A stretch of DNA of 64,000 nt from Streptomyces griseoviridis (GCF_005222485.1 NZ_CP029078.1:3624001-3688000); one strand, 5' to 3'. Positions 49,366-58,515 are shown, counted from the first letter of the stretch. Notes: generated from the sequence alone by a model not told the origin. A program made the numbers and translations.

Positions 49366-50757
49366 GTGATGAACGCCGCCCCCAAAGCCGTCACGACCCC
49401 TCTCGCCCGCGCCCTGCGCGCCGTCACCGCCCCCTTCACGCCCGCCCTGCGCGCCCTCACCACCCTCGCCACGACCGTGTCGCACACCCTGCGCCGAGTC
49501 CTCGGACCGCACCGGCTCGCCGTCCTCGCCGCTCTCTGGGTGGCCGGCCGGGCGGCGATGCTGTGGCTGCTCGTCGTCGCCGGGCGGCCCGCGCTGGGGT
49601 GGGGCGGGGTCGGGCGGGAGGTGTGGCGGCTCTACCACCACTGGTACGGCGTCCTCGCGCACGGTGCCTTCCCCGCGCACGACCCGCTGTGGCAGTACCC
49701 GCCGGGCGCCGGCCCGGTCCTGCTGGCGCCCGCGCTGCTGCCGGGCCTGACGTACTTCCAGGCGTTCGTCGTCCTCACGCTCGCCGCCGACGCGGCCGTC
49801 ACGGCGGCGCTGGCCCGCGCGGGCACCCGCCCCGGCCGCTCGCTGCGCGGCGCCGCCTACTGGACCTGCGGGCTGCCGCTCCTCCTGCATCTCCCGCTCG
49901 CCCGCTACGACGTGCAGGTCACCGCGCTCGCCGTCATCGCCCTGTTGACGGCGACGCGCTCCCCGCGCGCGTACGGCGCGTTCGCGGCGCTCGGCGCCCT
50001 GGTGAAGGTGTGGCCGGTGCTGGTGCTGCTCGGTGTGGCGCGGGGGCGGGACACCCGGTCGGCGTGGACCTGGGCCGCGGCCACCGGCGCGACCGCCCTC
50101 GCGGTGCTGGCCGCCCTGTTCGCGCACCCGCTCGCGTTCCTGCGCCAACAGGGCGGCCGGGGTGTGCAGATCGAGTCGCTGGGCGGCACCGTGCTCGGTC
50201 TCGCGACCCACGCGGGGTGGCCCGGCACGGTGCGCTACCGGTACGGGGCGATGGAGTTCACCGGCCCGTACGTGGGCACGGTCGCGCGGCTCTCCCTGCT
50301 GCTCACCGGGCTCGCCCTCGCGCTGATGCTGCTGTGGCGGCTGCGGGCCGGGCACCGCACCCCGGCGACGCCCGCCGACGCCGCGCTCAGCGCCGTCCTG
50401 CTGTTCACCGTGACCAGCCGGGTGATCAGCCCGCAGTACCTGATCTGGCTGCTGGGCCTGGCCGCCGTCTGCCTGACCTCACGGCACACCGCGCAGCGCC
50501 CGGTGGCCGTGCTGGTGCTGGCCGCCGCCGCGGTCAGCGCCGTCGTCTACCCGGTCCTGTACGACCAGGTGACGGCCTGCACCTGGACCGGGTGCGCCCT
50601 GATGGTCGTCCGCAACGGGCTGCTCACGGCGGCGGCCGTCCGGTCCTGCACACGGGTGTGGCGGGCGACCCGGCTCGACACCGCGCCTCCCGCGCCCCGG
50701 GGCGTGCGCGGGGCCGTCGTTCCCGCCCCCGCGTCCGGCCCGCGCCTGCTTCACTGA
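49366..50757 (+). CDS. GT87/DUF2029-type membrane glycosyltransferase
   Basis: 463 residues (GTG 49366, or ATG 49369). After an amphipathic N-terminus, the first helix (HRLAVLAALWVAGRAAMLWLLVVAG) leads to an outer loop with WRLYHHWYGVLAHGAFPAHDPLWQYPPGAGPVLL, in which YHHWY...P.DPLWQYPP is typical of actinobacterial polyprenyl-phosphate mannosyltransferases. The helices continue to RNGLLTAAAVRSC. GalE starts 29 bases downstream, so the two form an operon. It likely works on an exported glycopolymer or glycolipid. Confidence 0.83.
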   Translation: MMNAAPKAVTTPLARALRAVTAPFTPALRALTTLATTVSHTLRRVLGPHRLAVLAALWVAGRAAMLWLLVVAGRPALGWGGVGREVWRLYHHWYGVLAHGAFPAHDPLWQYPPGAGPVLLAPALLPGLTYFQAFVVLTLAADAAVTAALARAGTRPGRSLRGAAYWTCGLPLLLHLPLARYDVQVTALAVIALLTATRSPRAYGAFAALGALVKVWPVLVLLGVARGRDTRSAWTWAAATGATALAVLAALFAHPLAFLRQQGGRGVQIESLGGTVLGLATHAGWPGTVRYRYGAMEFTGPYVGTVARLSLLLTGLALALMLLWRLRAGHRTPATPADAALSAVLLFTVTSRVISPQYLIWLLGLAAVCLTSRHTAQRPVAVLVLAAAAVSAVVYPVLYDQVTACTWTGCALMVVRNGLLTAAAVRSCTRVWRATRLDTAPPAPRGVRGAVVPAPASGPRLLH

Positions 50758-50786
50758 GAGGCCAACCGACGAGGGGACGGCCGCAC

Positions 50787-51770
50787 ATGACCTGGCTGAT
50801 CACCGGCGGCGCCGGTTACATCGGGGCGCACGTCGTCCGCGCGCTGGCCGCGGCGGGCGAGCAGACCGTGGTGTACGACGACCTGTCGACCGGCAGCGCC
50901 GCCCGGGTGCCCGACGGGGTGCCGCTGGTCACCGGCTCCACGCTGGACGGCGAACGGATCGCGCGGGCGCTGGCCGACCACGAGGTCACCGGCGTCGTGC
51001 ACCTGGCGGCGAAGAAGCAGGCCGGTGAGTCGGTGGCGCGGCCGCTGCGCTACTACCGGGAGAACGTCGAGGGGCTGCGGGTCCTGCTGGACGCGGTGAC
51101 GGCGGCGGACGTCGCGTCGTTCGTGTTCTCGTCGTCCGCGGCCGTCTACGGCATGCCGGACGTCGAACTGGTGACGGAGGACACCCCGTGCCTGCCGATG
51201 TCGCCCTACGGCGAGACCAAGCTGGCCGGCGAGTGGCTGGTGCGCGCCACCGGCCGGGCGACGGGCCTGGCCACGGCGTCCCTGCGCTACTTCAACGTGG
51301 CGGGCGCGGCCTCCCCCGACCTCGCCGACCCCGGTGTCTCCAACCTGATCCCGATGGTCTTCGAGAGGCTCACCGAGCACGCCCCGCCGCGCGTCTTCGG
51401 CGCCGACTACGACACCCCCGACGGCACCTGCGTCCGCGACTACATCCACGTCGCCGACCTGGCCGAGGCCCATGTCGCGGCGGCGCAGGTGCTGCGCTCC
51501 CGCCCCGGCCGCGACCTGACCCTCAACATCGGCCGGGGCGAGGGGGTCTCGGTGCGCGAGATGATCGACCGCGTCACCGCCGTCACCGGCCACGACCTCG
51601 CCCCGGTGACCGCCCCGCGCCGCCCCGGCGACCCGGCGCGCGTGGTGGCGTCGGCCGACCGGGCGCTGACCGAACTCCCGTGGAAACCGCGGCACGACGT
51701 CCAGGACATGATCAGGTCGGCGTGGGAGGGCTGGCTGCGCCTGCACCCGGAGGCCGCCGCCCGTCCCTAG
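50787..51770 (+). CDS. galE: UDP-glucose 4-epimerase
   Basis: 327-residue short-chain dehydrogenase/reductase-type epimerase interconverting UDP-glucose and UDP-galactose. The NAD-binding motif is TGGAGYIGAHV at the N-terminus. The catalytic triad is seen as SSSAAVYG and YGETK (Tyr-x3-Lys). GTCVRDYIHVADLAEAH is the GalE family signature. ATG 50787 follows a GAGGGG ribosome-binding site. It sits directly behind a membrane glycosyltransferase, so it probably supplies UDP-galactose to envelope polymers as well as to general metabolism. Confidence 0.93.
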   Translation: MTWLITGGAGYIGAHVVRALAAAGEQTVVYDDLSTGSAARVPDGVPLVTGSTLDGERIARALADHEVTGVVHLAAKKQAGESVARPLRYYRENVEGLRVLLDAVTAADVASFVFSSSAAVYGMPDVELVTEDTPCLPMSPYGETKLAGEWLVRATGRATGLATASLRYFNVAGAASPDLADPGVSNLIPMVFERLTEHAPPRVFGADYDTPDGTCVRDYIHVADLAEAHVAAAQVLRSRPGRDLTLNIGRGEGVSVREMIDRVTAVTGHDLAPVTAPRRPGDPARVVASADRALTELPWKPRHDVQDMIRSAWEGWLRLHPEAAARP

Positions 51771-51778
51771 CCCCGCGC

Positions 51779-52423
51779 CTACTGGTTGTTGAGGTACGCC
51801 AGCACGGCCAGCACCCGGCGGTGGCCGCTGTCGCTCTGCGGCAGGCCGAGCTTCAGGAACACGTTGCCGATGTGCTTGTGCACGGCGCGTTCGGTGACGA
51901 CGAGCGTCCGCGCGATCGTCGCGTTGTCGTGGCCCTCGGCCATCAGCCCGAGCACCTCGCGCTCCCGCGGGGTCAGCGCGTCCAGCGGCGAGTCCTTGCG
52001 GCGGGTGAGGAGTTCGGTGACGACCTCGGGGTCGAGGGCGGTGCCCCCGGCCGCGACCCGCTCCAGCGCGTCGAGGAACTCGTCGACCCGCCCGACCCGG
52101 TCCTTGAGGAGGTAGCCGAGCCCGCCCGCGCCCCCGGCGAGCAGTTCACCGGCGTACGACTCCTCGACGTACTGGGAGAGCACCAGCACCGGCAGCCCGG
52201 GGATCAGCTCGCGCGCCTCGATCGCCGCGCGCAGCCCCTCGTCGCGGAATCCCGGCGGCATCCGGACGTCGAGGACGGCCGCGTCCGGGCGGTGGTCGAG
52301 CAGGGCGGGCAGCACCTCGGGCCCGGTGCCTGCGACCGCCACCACCTCGTGCCCCGCGGACGTCAGCAGCAGGACGAGGCCCTCCCGGAGCAGGGCGTTG
52401 TCCTCGGCGATCACGACTCTCAC
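51779..52423 (-). CDS. NarL/LuxR-type response regulator, orphan
   Basis: 214 residues. The receiver domain has the acidic pocket AEDN near the start, the phosphorylated Asp in AAVLDVRMPP, and the switch Lys in YLLKDRVG. The C-terminal LuxR helix-turn-helix is LTPREREVLGLMAEG, then ATIARTLVVTERAVHKHIGNVFLKLGL. No histidine kinase gene is adjacent. GTG 52423 overlaps a TGA that ends a 26-codon frame resembling a kinase C-terminus, so a partner gene may have been lost. It ends eight bases from the convergent galE stop. Confidence 0.92.
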   Translation of the reverse strand: MRVVIAEDNALLREGLVLLLTSAGHEVVAVAGTGPEVLPALLDHRPDAAVLDVRMPPGFRDEGLRAAIEARELIPGLPVLVLSQYVEESYAGELLAGGAGGLGYLLKDRVGRVDEFLDALERVAAGGTALDPEVVTELLTRRKDSPLDALTPREREVLGLMAEGHDNATIARTLVVTERAVHKHIGNVFLKLGLPQSDSGHRRVLAVLAYLNNQ

Positions 52424-52596
52424 GGCAGTTCCGCCTCGGCTCGGGTCACCGTGCGGCGACGCTCAGCGGGCAGCCTACCGACCGCGCCCGCGGCGTCTCA
52501 GGGCGCCTCGCGTCCGCGTCCGCGACGGCCGCCGTCAGCCGCTGCTCCCTCATGCGCCTCGCGCACCTCACCCGGACCACCCGTCCCGCGCGCGGC

Positions 52597-53223
52597 TCAC
52601 AGCGCCTTCAGCGCCGCGGCGGTGGCGCGGGCCAGCGCGGGCAGGTACGCCTTGGGGAGCTTGGGGCTGCGGATGACGACGGCGCGCCAGTACAGCGGCC
52701 CCGAGATCAGGTCGAGGGCGAGGTCCTGGTCGATGTCCCGGCCGACCTCGCCGCGCTCGGCCGCCGCGCCCATGATCGCGCTGGCGACGCCGTCCTGGCC
52801 CTCCCGCAGCGCCTTCCGCATCGCCTCGGCGATCTCCGGGTTGCGGGCGGCCTCGGCCTGGAGGTCGGGGATGATCTGCGAGGCCACCGGGTGGCGCAGG
52901 GCGCGGGACGTCACCTCGTACAGCAGCCGCAGGTCGCCCTCGAGGGAGCCGGTGTCGGGGGCGGGCAGGCCCTGCACGGCGACGGCCGACACCAGGTCGA
53001 GCACCAGGTGCAGCTTGGAGCGCCACCGCCGGTACACCGCGGTCTTGCCGACCCCGGCCCGCCGGGCGATGCCCTCGATCGACATCCGCGCGTAGCCGAC
53101 GGCCGCGAGTTCCTCGAAGACGGCGGCCCTGATGGCCTCCGTCACGTCCTCACGGAGCACGGCCGCCCCGGCGGGGGCGCGGCGCCGCGGACGCGTCTGG
53201 GGCTCGTCGGCGTTCGTCGTCAT
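52597..53223 (-). CDS. TetR-family transcriptional regulator
   Basis: 208 residues from ATG 53223 (MTTNADEPQ; ATG 53235 is also in frame). The TetR helix-turn-helix is AVFEELAAVGYARMSIEGIARRAGVGKTAVYRRWRSK in its usual place. The rest is a helical ligand domain ending in RATAAALKAL. It is divergent from the polymer exporter operon. Three copies of a 10-bp direct repeat lie in the gap, making self-regulation and exporter control likely. The ligand is unknown. Confidence 0.9.
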   Translation of the reverse strand: MTTNADEPQTRPRRRAPAGAAVLREDVTEAIRAAVFEELAAVGYARMSIEGIARRAGVGKTAVYRRWRSKLHLVLDLVSAVAVQGLPAPDTGSLEGDLRLLYEVTSRALRHPVASQIIPDLQAEAARNPEIAEAMRKALREGQDGVASAIMGAAAERGEVGRDIDQDLALDLISGPLYWRAVVIRSPKLPKAYLPALARATAAALKAL

Positions 53224-53239
53224 GCCGACCAGCATAGGG

Positions 53240-53297
53240 CGTTACGACGAAACGGTTGCGTTGCGACGTCGATGCGGCCTACTCTCACGTTGCGACG
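53240..53297. promoter_or_regulatory. Three direct repeats CGTTRCGACG in the tetR-exporter gap
   Basis: CGTTACGACG at 53240-53249 and CGTTGCGACG at 53259-53268 and 53288-53297, all in the same orientation, 19 and 29 bases apart, immediately upstream of the TetR gene. They are candidate regulator sites. The rest of the 266-bp gap is C-rich and featureless. Confidence 0.6.
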
Positions 53298-53489
53298 ATA
53301 CGGTCCCGTCCCGACGTAAGAAAACGTGAAGAGAAGCGTAAGGAAACACCGGGTGACGCCCCCGCAGGACCACGGCCGCAGGCCCCGCCGCGGCCGGCCC
53401 CACGTCCCCACCCGCCCCGCCCTCCCCCTCTCCCACCCCCCAATTCCCCGATCCCCCGGTCCCTCCCCCTTCGAGCGAAAGCAGCGGAT

Positions 53490-54404
53490 GTGAGCCAGGC
53501 ACTCGACACACCGCCCCCGACGCCGGCCCCGCCAGGCGACGACCTCGCGGCGCTCGCCGCCCGCCACGGCCTCACGGTCAGCGGCGCCCGCCCCACCCTG
53601 TCGGAGTACGTCCGCCAGCTCTGGGCCAGGCGCCACTTCATCGGCGCCTTCTCCACCGCCAAGCTCACCTCCCAGTACAGCCAGGCCAAGCTCGGCCAGG
53701 TGTGGCAGGTCATGACGCCGCTGCTGAACGCGGCCGTGTACTACTTCATCTTCGGCATCCTGCTCGGCACCAAGAAGGGCGTGCCCGACTACATCCCGTT
53801 CCTGGTCACGGGCGTGTTCATCTGGACGTTCACGCAGAGCTCGATCCTGGCCGGCACCCGCGCCATCTCAGGCAACCTCGGCCTGGTCAGGGCGCTGCAC
53901 TTCCCGCGGGCCGCGCTGCCGATCTCGTTCTGCCTCCAGCAGCTCCAGCAGCTGCTGTTCTCGATGTGCGCCCTGGTGGTGATCCTGCTCTGCTTCGGCG
54001 TGCCGGTCTCCCTCTCCTGGCTGCTCGCGGTGCCCGCGCTGGTCCTCCAGTTCACGTTCAACGCCGGAGTGGCGATGGTCGTGGCGCGGATGGGCGCGAA
54101 GACACCGGACATCGCGCAGCTCATGCCGTTCCTGCTGCGCACCTGGATGTACGTGTCCGGGGTGATGTGGAGCATCGACAAGCTCACGGAGAAGGACCAC
54201 CTGCCGCATATCGTGACCCTCGCGCTGGAGACCAATCCGGCGGCCGTCTACATCGACCTCATGCGCTACGCGCTGATCGACAGCTTCCACGCGAGTCAGC
54301 TCCCGCCGCACGTGTGGCCGGCGGCGACCGCGTGGGCGCTGATCGCCGGAGTCGGCGGGTTCATCTACTTCTGGAAGTCCGAGGAGACGTACGGCCGTGG
54401 CTGA
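53490..54404 (+). CDS. ABC-2 exporter permease, teichoic acid/polysaccharide type (TagG-like)
   Basis: 304-residue membrane subunit of a polymer exporter. GTG 53490 (VSQALDTPPPTPAPPG) is preferred; an open frame reaches 53256 but is Pro/Arg-rich and unlikely. A conserved amphipathic region (LWARRHFIGAFSTAKLTSQYSQAKLGQVWQVMTPLL in pieces) precedes six hydrophobic segments. The end, GVGGFIYFWKSEETYGRG, is typical of Wzm/TagG proteins. Its stop overlaps the ATPase start by eight bases. It probably moves undecaprenyl-linked wall polymer made by the TagF-like enzymes across the membrane. Confidence 0.9.
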   Translation: MSQALDTPPPTPAPPGDDLAALAARHGLTVSGARPTLSEYVRQLWARRHFIGAFSTAKLTSQYSQAKLGQVWQVMTPLLNAAVYYFIFGILLGTKKGVPDYIPFLVTGVFIWTFTQSSILAGTRAISGNLGLVRALHFPRAALPISFCLQQLQQLLFSMCALVVILLCFGVPVSLSWLLAVPALVLQFTFNAGVAMVVARMGAKTPDIAQLMPFLLRTWMYVSGVMWSIDKLTEKDHLPHIVTLALETNPAAVYIDLMRYALIDSFHASQLPPHVWPAATAWALIAGVGGFIYFWKSEETYGRG

Positions 54405-55254
54405 GAACACTTCCGAGCTGGTCCCCACCGTCGTCGCCGACGGCGTCGACATCGTCTACCGCGTCAACGGCACCGGCGCCGGACGCGGCTCCGCGACCGC
54501 GGCCCTCAACCGCATCCTGCGCCGCGGCAAGGCCGAGAAGGCGGCCGGCGTGCGCCGGGTGCACGCCGTGCGGAACGTGTCGTTCGTCGCCCACCGGGGC
54601 GAGGCGATCGGCCTGATCGGCACCAACGGCTCCGGCAAGTCGACGCTGCTCAAGGCGGTCGCGGGCCTGCTGCCGGTGGAGAACGGCCGGATCTACACCG
54701 ACGGCCAGCCCTCCCTGCTCGGCGTCAACGCGGCCCTGATGAGCGACCTCACCGGCGAACGCAACGTCTACCTCGGCGGCCTCGCCATGGGCATGTCCCG
54801 CGAGCAGATCAAGGAGCGCTACGACGACATCGTCGACTTCTCCGGGATCAACGAGAAGGGCGACTTCATCACCCTGCCGATGCGCACCTACTCCTCCGGC
54901 ATGGCGGCCCGCCTGCGGTTCTCCATCGCCGCCGCCAAGGACCACGACGTGCTGCTCATCGACGAGGCGCTCGCCACCGGCGACCGCAAGTTCCAGAAGC
55001 GCTCCGAGGACCGCATCCGCGAGCTGCGCAAGCACGCCGGGACGGTGTTCCTGGTCAGCCACAACAACAAGTCGATCCGCGACACCTGCGACCGGGTGCT
55101 GTGGCTGGAGCGCGGCGAGCTGCGCATGGACGGCCCGACGGACGACGTCCTCAAGGAGTACGAGGCCTTCACCGGCGACAAGGGCGACACCAAGCCCAAG
55201 GCGAAGCCGAAGGCAGCCGCCGCGCCGAAGACCCCGGCGGCGGCCTCCGTCTGA
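54397..55254 (+). CDS. ABC exporter ATPase, teichoic acid/polysaccharide type (TagH-like)
   Basis: 285-residue ATPase from GTG 54397. Walker A is GTNGSGKST, the signature is TYSSGMAARLRFS, Walker B is DVLLIDEALATGD and the switch His is in VSHNNKS. The YSSGM form and DEALATGD are typical of Wzt/TagH exporters rather than importers. The tail is a Lys/Pro/Ala-rich extension (KAKPKAAAAPKTPAAASV) with no extra domain. It is coupled to the permease gene. It ends three bases from the convergent amidohydrolase with no hairpin between. Confidence 0.92.
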   Translation: MAENTSELVPTVVADGVDIVYRVNGTGAGRGSATAALNRILRRGKAEKAAGVRRVHAVRNVSFVAHRGEAIGLIGTNGSGKSTLLKAVAGLLPVENGRIYTDGQPSLLGVNAALMSDLTGERNVYLGGLAMGMSREQIKERYDDIVDFSGINEKGDFITLPMRTYSSGMAARLRFSIAAAKDHDVLLIDEALATGDRKFQKRSEDRIRELRKHAGTVFLVSHNNKSIRDTCDRVLWLERGELRMDGPTDDVLKEYEAFTGDKGDTKPKAKPKAAAAPKTPAAASV

Positions 55255-55257
55255 GCG

Positions 55258-56904
55258 TCAGCCGAGGGCGCCCGCGTCGTGCACGACCTCGCCGCCGATC
55301 ACCGTGGCGCCCACGGTCAGGGTGTCGATCCGCCCGGGGTCGACACCCAGCAGGTCGTCCGAGAGGACCGCGAAGTCGGCCAGCATGCCGCGGGCGAGGC
55401 GGCCCTTGCGGTCCTCGGCGTGCTCGGCGTAGGCCGACCCCACGGTGTAGGCGTACAGGGCCTGCTCGGGGGTGACCGCCTCGGCGGGGGCCAGCGGGAC
55501 CCCGGCCGCGGTGCGGCGGTTGACCATGTCGTGGATGCCGAGCAGCGGACTGCCGTGCGCCACCGGGGCGTCGCTGCTGCCGGGCAGGACGGCGCCGGCG
55601 TCCAGCAGGCTGCGCATCCGGTAGCAGTGCTCGGCGCGCTCGGGGCCGAGCGCGGTGATCATGCCGTCGCCGATCTCGGAGACGAAGCGCCCCTGCGGCA
55701 CCGGGATCACCTGGTTGGCGACCAGCCGGCGCACCTGCTGGTCGGAGGCGACGGCGAAGTGCTCGATGCGGTGGCGGGCGTCCCGGCGCGGATGGGCCGC
55801 CTGCGCGGCCTCGAAGGCGTCCAGGACGACGTCGACGGCGGCGTCCCCGATGGCGTGGGCGGCGATCTGCCAGCCGCACCGGTGCGCCTCGGTGATGGTG
55901 CGGCGCAGCCACTCCTCGTCGAACTGGAGGAAGCCGACGTTGTCGGGTTCGTCCTGGTAGCCGCAGCACATGTGGGCCGAGCGGCCGATCAGGGAGCCGT
56001 CCGTGGCGATCTTGGTGGCGCCGATCTTCAGCCGGTCGTCGCCGAACCCGCTGCGCAGCCCCAGGTCGAGCCCGAACCAGGTGGCGCCGTCACCGACGGG
56101 CCCCAGGTCGTGCAGAACGGTCATGTAGGGCATCACCGTGGTGCGGATCCTCAGCGCGCCCTCCCGCACGGCCCGGTGGAAGGCGTGCAGGTCGGCGGGG
56201 CCGTGCCCGACGTGTTCGGCGGCGGCGATGCCCGGCTCGGTGAGGCTGGTGATGCCCTCGGTCACGCCCTGGTCGTTGCCCGCCGCGATGGCCGCGACGA
56301 TCGCGTCCGCGGGGGTGGGCCGGAACGCCCTGGTCACCAGGTGCTGGGCGGTCTCCTGGAGCAGGCCGACCGCCCTGCCGTCCGCCGCCCGCTCGACGTG
56401 GCCGCCGTCGAGGTCGGGCACGCCGAACCGGTCGGTGAAACCGGCGCGGGTGAAGGCGGCGGTGTTGGCCACGCCCATGTGGCAGGAGACGTGTTCCAGC
56501 CACACCGGACGCCCCTGTGCCGCCTCGTCGAGGGCCTCGGCCGTCGGATGGGCGCCGATCTTGTTCTGGTCGTAGCCCGCGCCGAAGATCCACTCGTCGG
56601 GCCCGAGACCGGCCGCCCGCTCCCGCACCGCCGCGTACAGGGCGTCGAGGGTGGGGACGGTCCTGGCGTGCAGGTCGAGCTGGAGGAGCCGGCGACCGCG
56701 CATGCTCAGGTGCTGGTGGGCGTCGTTGAAGCCGGGCACCGCCGGGGCGCCCCGCAGGTCGTGGACCCGGTCGGCGGTGCAGCCGGCGACGTCGTCGTCC
56801 AGGCCGGCGATCCGGCCCCCGATGACCCCGAGGGTGTGGGCGGTGGGCCGGTCCGGGTCGAGGGTGGTGAAGCGGCCGTTGGTGAACAGGGCGTCCAAGC
56901 GCAT
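55258..56904 (-). CDS. Amidohydrolase family protein (YtcJ-like)
   Basis: 548-residue metal-dependent hydrolase of the amidohydrolase-3 group. The first metal-binding motif is PGFNDAHQHLSMRG (HxH). Later motifs are IAAHAIGDAAVDVVLDAF and RIEHFAVAS, and the Asp is in LPGSSDAPVAHGSPLLGI, all in the standard order. The N-terminal beta part begins LDALFTNGRFTTLDP. It lies 40 bases downstream of an MFS symporter on the same strand, so the pair probably imports and hydrolyses one compound. The substrate cannot be named. Confidence 0.88.
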   Translation of the reverse strand: MRLDALFTNGRFTTLDPDRPTAHTLGVIGGRIAGLDDDVAGCTADRVHDLRGAPAVPGFNDAHQHLSMRGRRLLQLDLHARTVPTLDALYAAVRERAAGLGPDEWIFGAGYDQNKIGAHPTAEALDEAAQGRPVWLEHVSCHMGVANTAAFTRAGFTDRFGVPDLDGGHVERAADGRAVGLLQETAQHLVTRAFRPTPADAIVAAIAAGNDQGVTEGITSLTEPGIAAAEHVGHGPADLHAFHRAVREGALRIRTTVMPYMTVLHDLGPVGDGATWFGLDLGLRSGFGDDRLKIGATKIATDGSLIGRSAHMCCGYQDEPDNVGFLQFDEEWLRRTITEAHRCGWQIAAHAIGDAAVDVVLDAFEAAQAAHPRRDARHRIEHFAVASDQQVRRLVANQVIPVPQGRFVSEIGDGMITALGPERAEHCYRMRSLLDAGAVLPGSSDAPVAHGSPLLGIHDMVNRRTAAGVPLAPAEAVTPEQALYAYTVGSAYAEHAEDRKGRLARGMLADFAVLSDDLLGVDPGRIDTLTVGATVIGGEVVHDAGALG

Positions 56905-56944
56905 GACTGGTTCCTAGCGAAGAGGGTTCGTGCGGGTGGCCGGA

Positions 56945-58282
56945 TCACGCCACGGCGGGCCGGCCCTCCGGCTCCCGGACGCCGGTCGGCGCCTCGTCGT
57001 CCGGCTGGGGGCGGCGCCTGGCCAGGGCCAGCACGCTGACCGTCGTCAGCAGCAGGAGCACGACGTAGTAGCCGACCACCGGCCAGTGCCCGCCGCCCCG
57101 GGTGAGCAGCCACTGGGCGAGCAGCGGGGTGGAGCCGCCGATGACGGTGCTGCACAGCTGGTAGGCCATGGAGACGCCGGTGTAGCGGACCCTGACGGGG
57201 AACGCCTGGGAGAGGAAGCCGGCCAGCAGCGCGTAGTAGCTGCACCCGGTGAGCACGCCGAGCGCGAGGCCCACGCCGATCAGGGCGCTGTCGCGGGTGG
57301 CGATCAGCAGGAACATCGGCACCGCGACGACGATGTTGGCGACCAGGGCGCCCGCCATCAGCCGGACGGTCCCCACCCGCTGGGCCAGCAGCGCCGCGAG
57401 CGGCTGCCACAGGAACTGCAGGACGGCGAGGACGAGCAGGATGTCGAGCATGGTCTGCCGGTGCACGCCCAGGTCGCTGGTGGCCCAGGAGAGCACGAAG
57501 GTGTTGGTGAAGTAGGCGGACGAGATGCCCATCGCGCTGGCGCCCACGCCGAGCAGGACCAGCGGCCACGAGGTGCGGAACAGCTCGACCACGGGGATCT
57601 TCGGGGCGGCCTCCTCGTGCTTCCTGGCCTCCTCGAAGTCGGTGGACTCGGAGACCTTCAGCCGGATGACCAGGCCGATGACGACCAGCACGGCGGAGAG
57701 CAGGAACGGCACGCGCCAGCCCCACGACAGGAAGGCGTCGTCGGGCAGATGGCCCACGGCGATGAAGACCAGGGAGGCCAGCACGGCGCCTGCGGGCGAG
57801 CCCTGCTGGACCCACATGCCGGCCAGTCCGCGGCGCTTGTGCTCGGTGTTCTCGGTGGCCATGAGCACCGCGCCGCCCCATTCGCCGCCGACCGCGATGC
57901 CCTGCACGGCGCGCAGCAGCACCAGCAGGACGGGCGCGGCGACGCCGATGCTCGCGTGGGTGGGCAGCACACCGATGAGCGTGGTGGCCGACCCCATCAG
58001 AACCAGCGTGGTGACGAGGACGTTCTTGCGCCCCACCCGGTCGCCGATGTGGCCGAAGATCAGTCCGCCCACCGGGCGGGCCAGGAAGCCGACCCAGAAG
58101 GTGGCGAAGGCGGCGAGGGTGCCGGCGGCCGGGCTGGCGGTGGGGAAGAACAGCTTGCCGAACACCAGGGCGGTGGCGGTGCCGTAGATGTAGAAGTCGT
58201 ACCACTCGACGGCGGTCCCGATGAAGGACGCGGTGGTGGCACGTCTGGCTCTGCGGCCAGGGGTGGACATGGCGTGGGGCAT
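56945..58282 (-). CDS. MFS transporter, metabolite:proton symporter (MHS) family
   Basis: 445 residues with twelve hydrophobic segments. The MHS signature is at the first helix (ASFIGTAVEWYDFYIYGTATALVFGKLFFP in part) and the family loops are present: GHIGDRVGRKNVLV between helices 2 and 3 and AVQGIAVGGEWGGAVLMATEN before helix 5. Members carry small organic acids, betaine-like compounds or dicarboxylates. It is first of an operon with the amidohydrolase and divergent from a LysR gene 233 bases away. Confidence 0.92.
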   Translation of the reverse strand: MPHAMSTPGRRARRATTASFIGTAVEWYDFYIYGTATALVFGKLFFPTASPAAGTLAAFATFWVGFLARPVGGLIFGHIGDRVGRKNVLVTTLVLMGSATTLIGVLPTHASIGVAAPVLLVLLRAVQGIAVGGEWGGAVLMATENTEHKRRGLAGMWVQQGSPAGAVLASLVFIAVGHLPDDAFLSWGWRVPFLLSAVLVVIGLVIRLKVSESTDFEEARKHEEAAPKIPVVELFRTSWPLVLLGVGASAMGISSAYFTNTFVLSWATSDLGVHRQTMLDILLVLAVLQFLWQPLAALLAQRVGTVRLMAGALVANIVVAVPMFLLIATRDSALIGVGLALGVLTGCSYYALLAGFLSQAFPVRVRYTGVSMAYQLCSTVIGGSTPLLAQWLLTRGGGHWPVVGYYVVLLLLTTVSVLALARRRPQPDDEAPTGVREPEGRPAVA

Positions 58283-58377
58283 GGCTGACTCCGGGGATGA
58301 GCGGCGGTGCCGACGGATTCGACCTGCGCGGAAGGAGGCCGCGTGAGGACCTGCGATGACCGCGACGCTGCGGGTGC

Positions 58378-58389
58378 CCGTTCGAACGG
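58378..58389. promoter_or_regulatory. 12-bp palindrome in the MFS-LysR gap
   Basis: CCGTTCGAACGG, a perfect palindrome roughly mid-way in the 233-bp gap between divergent starts at 58282 and 58516. It is a candidate binding site for the LysR protein, though LysR sites are usually longer interrupted repeats. Confidence 0.4.
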
Positions 58390-58515
58390 TGTTGTCCGGT
58401 CCGCCTCAGTTTCGTAGCTCACCGGCCATACGGTCCAGTACCTTCTGAGCTGCGCGGCCATACCCTCAAGGCATGGCGCCCTGGTGGGCGGGCGCGGCGA
58501 CACGACGGAGGCACG

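Noticed and set aside
53256..53489. Longer N-terminus for the TagG-like permease
   Set aside because: The upstream in-frame sequence is Pro/Arg-rich, poorly conserved-looking and overlaps the regulator repeats; the protein family begins near the GTG at 53490.
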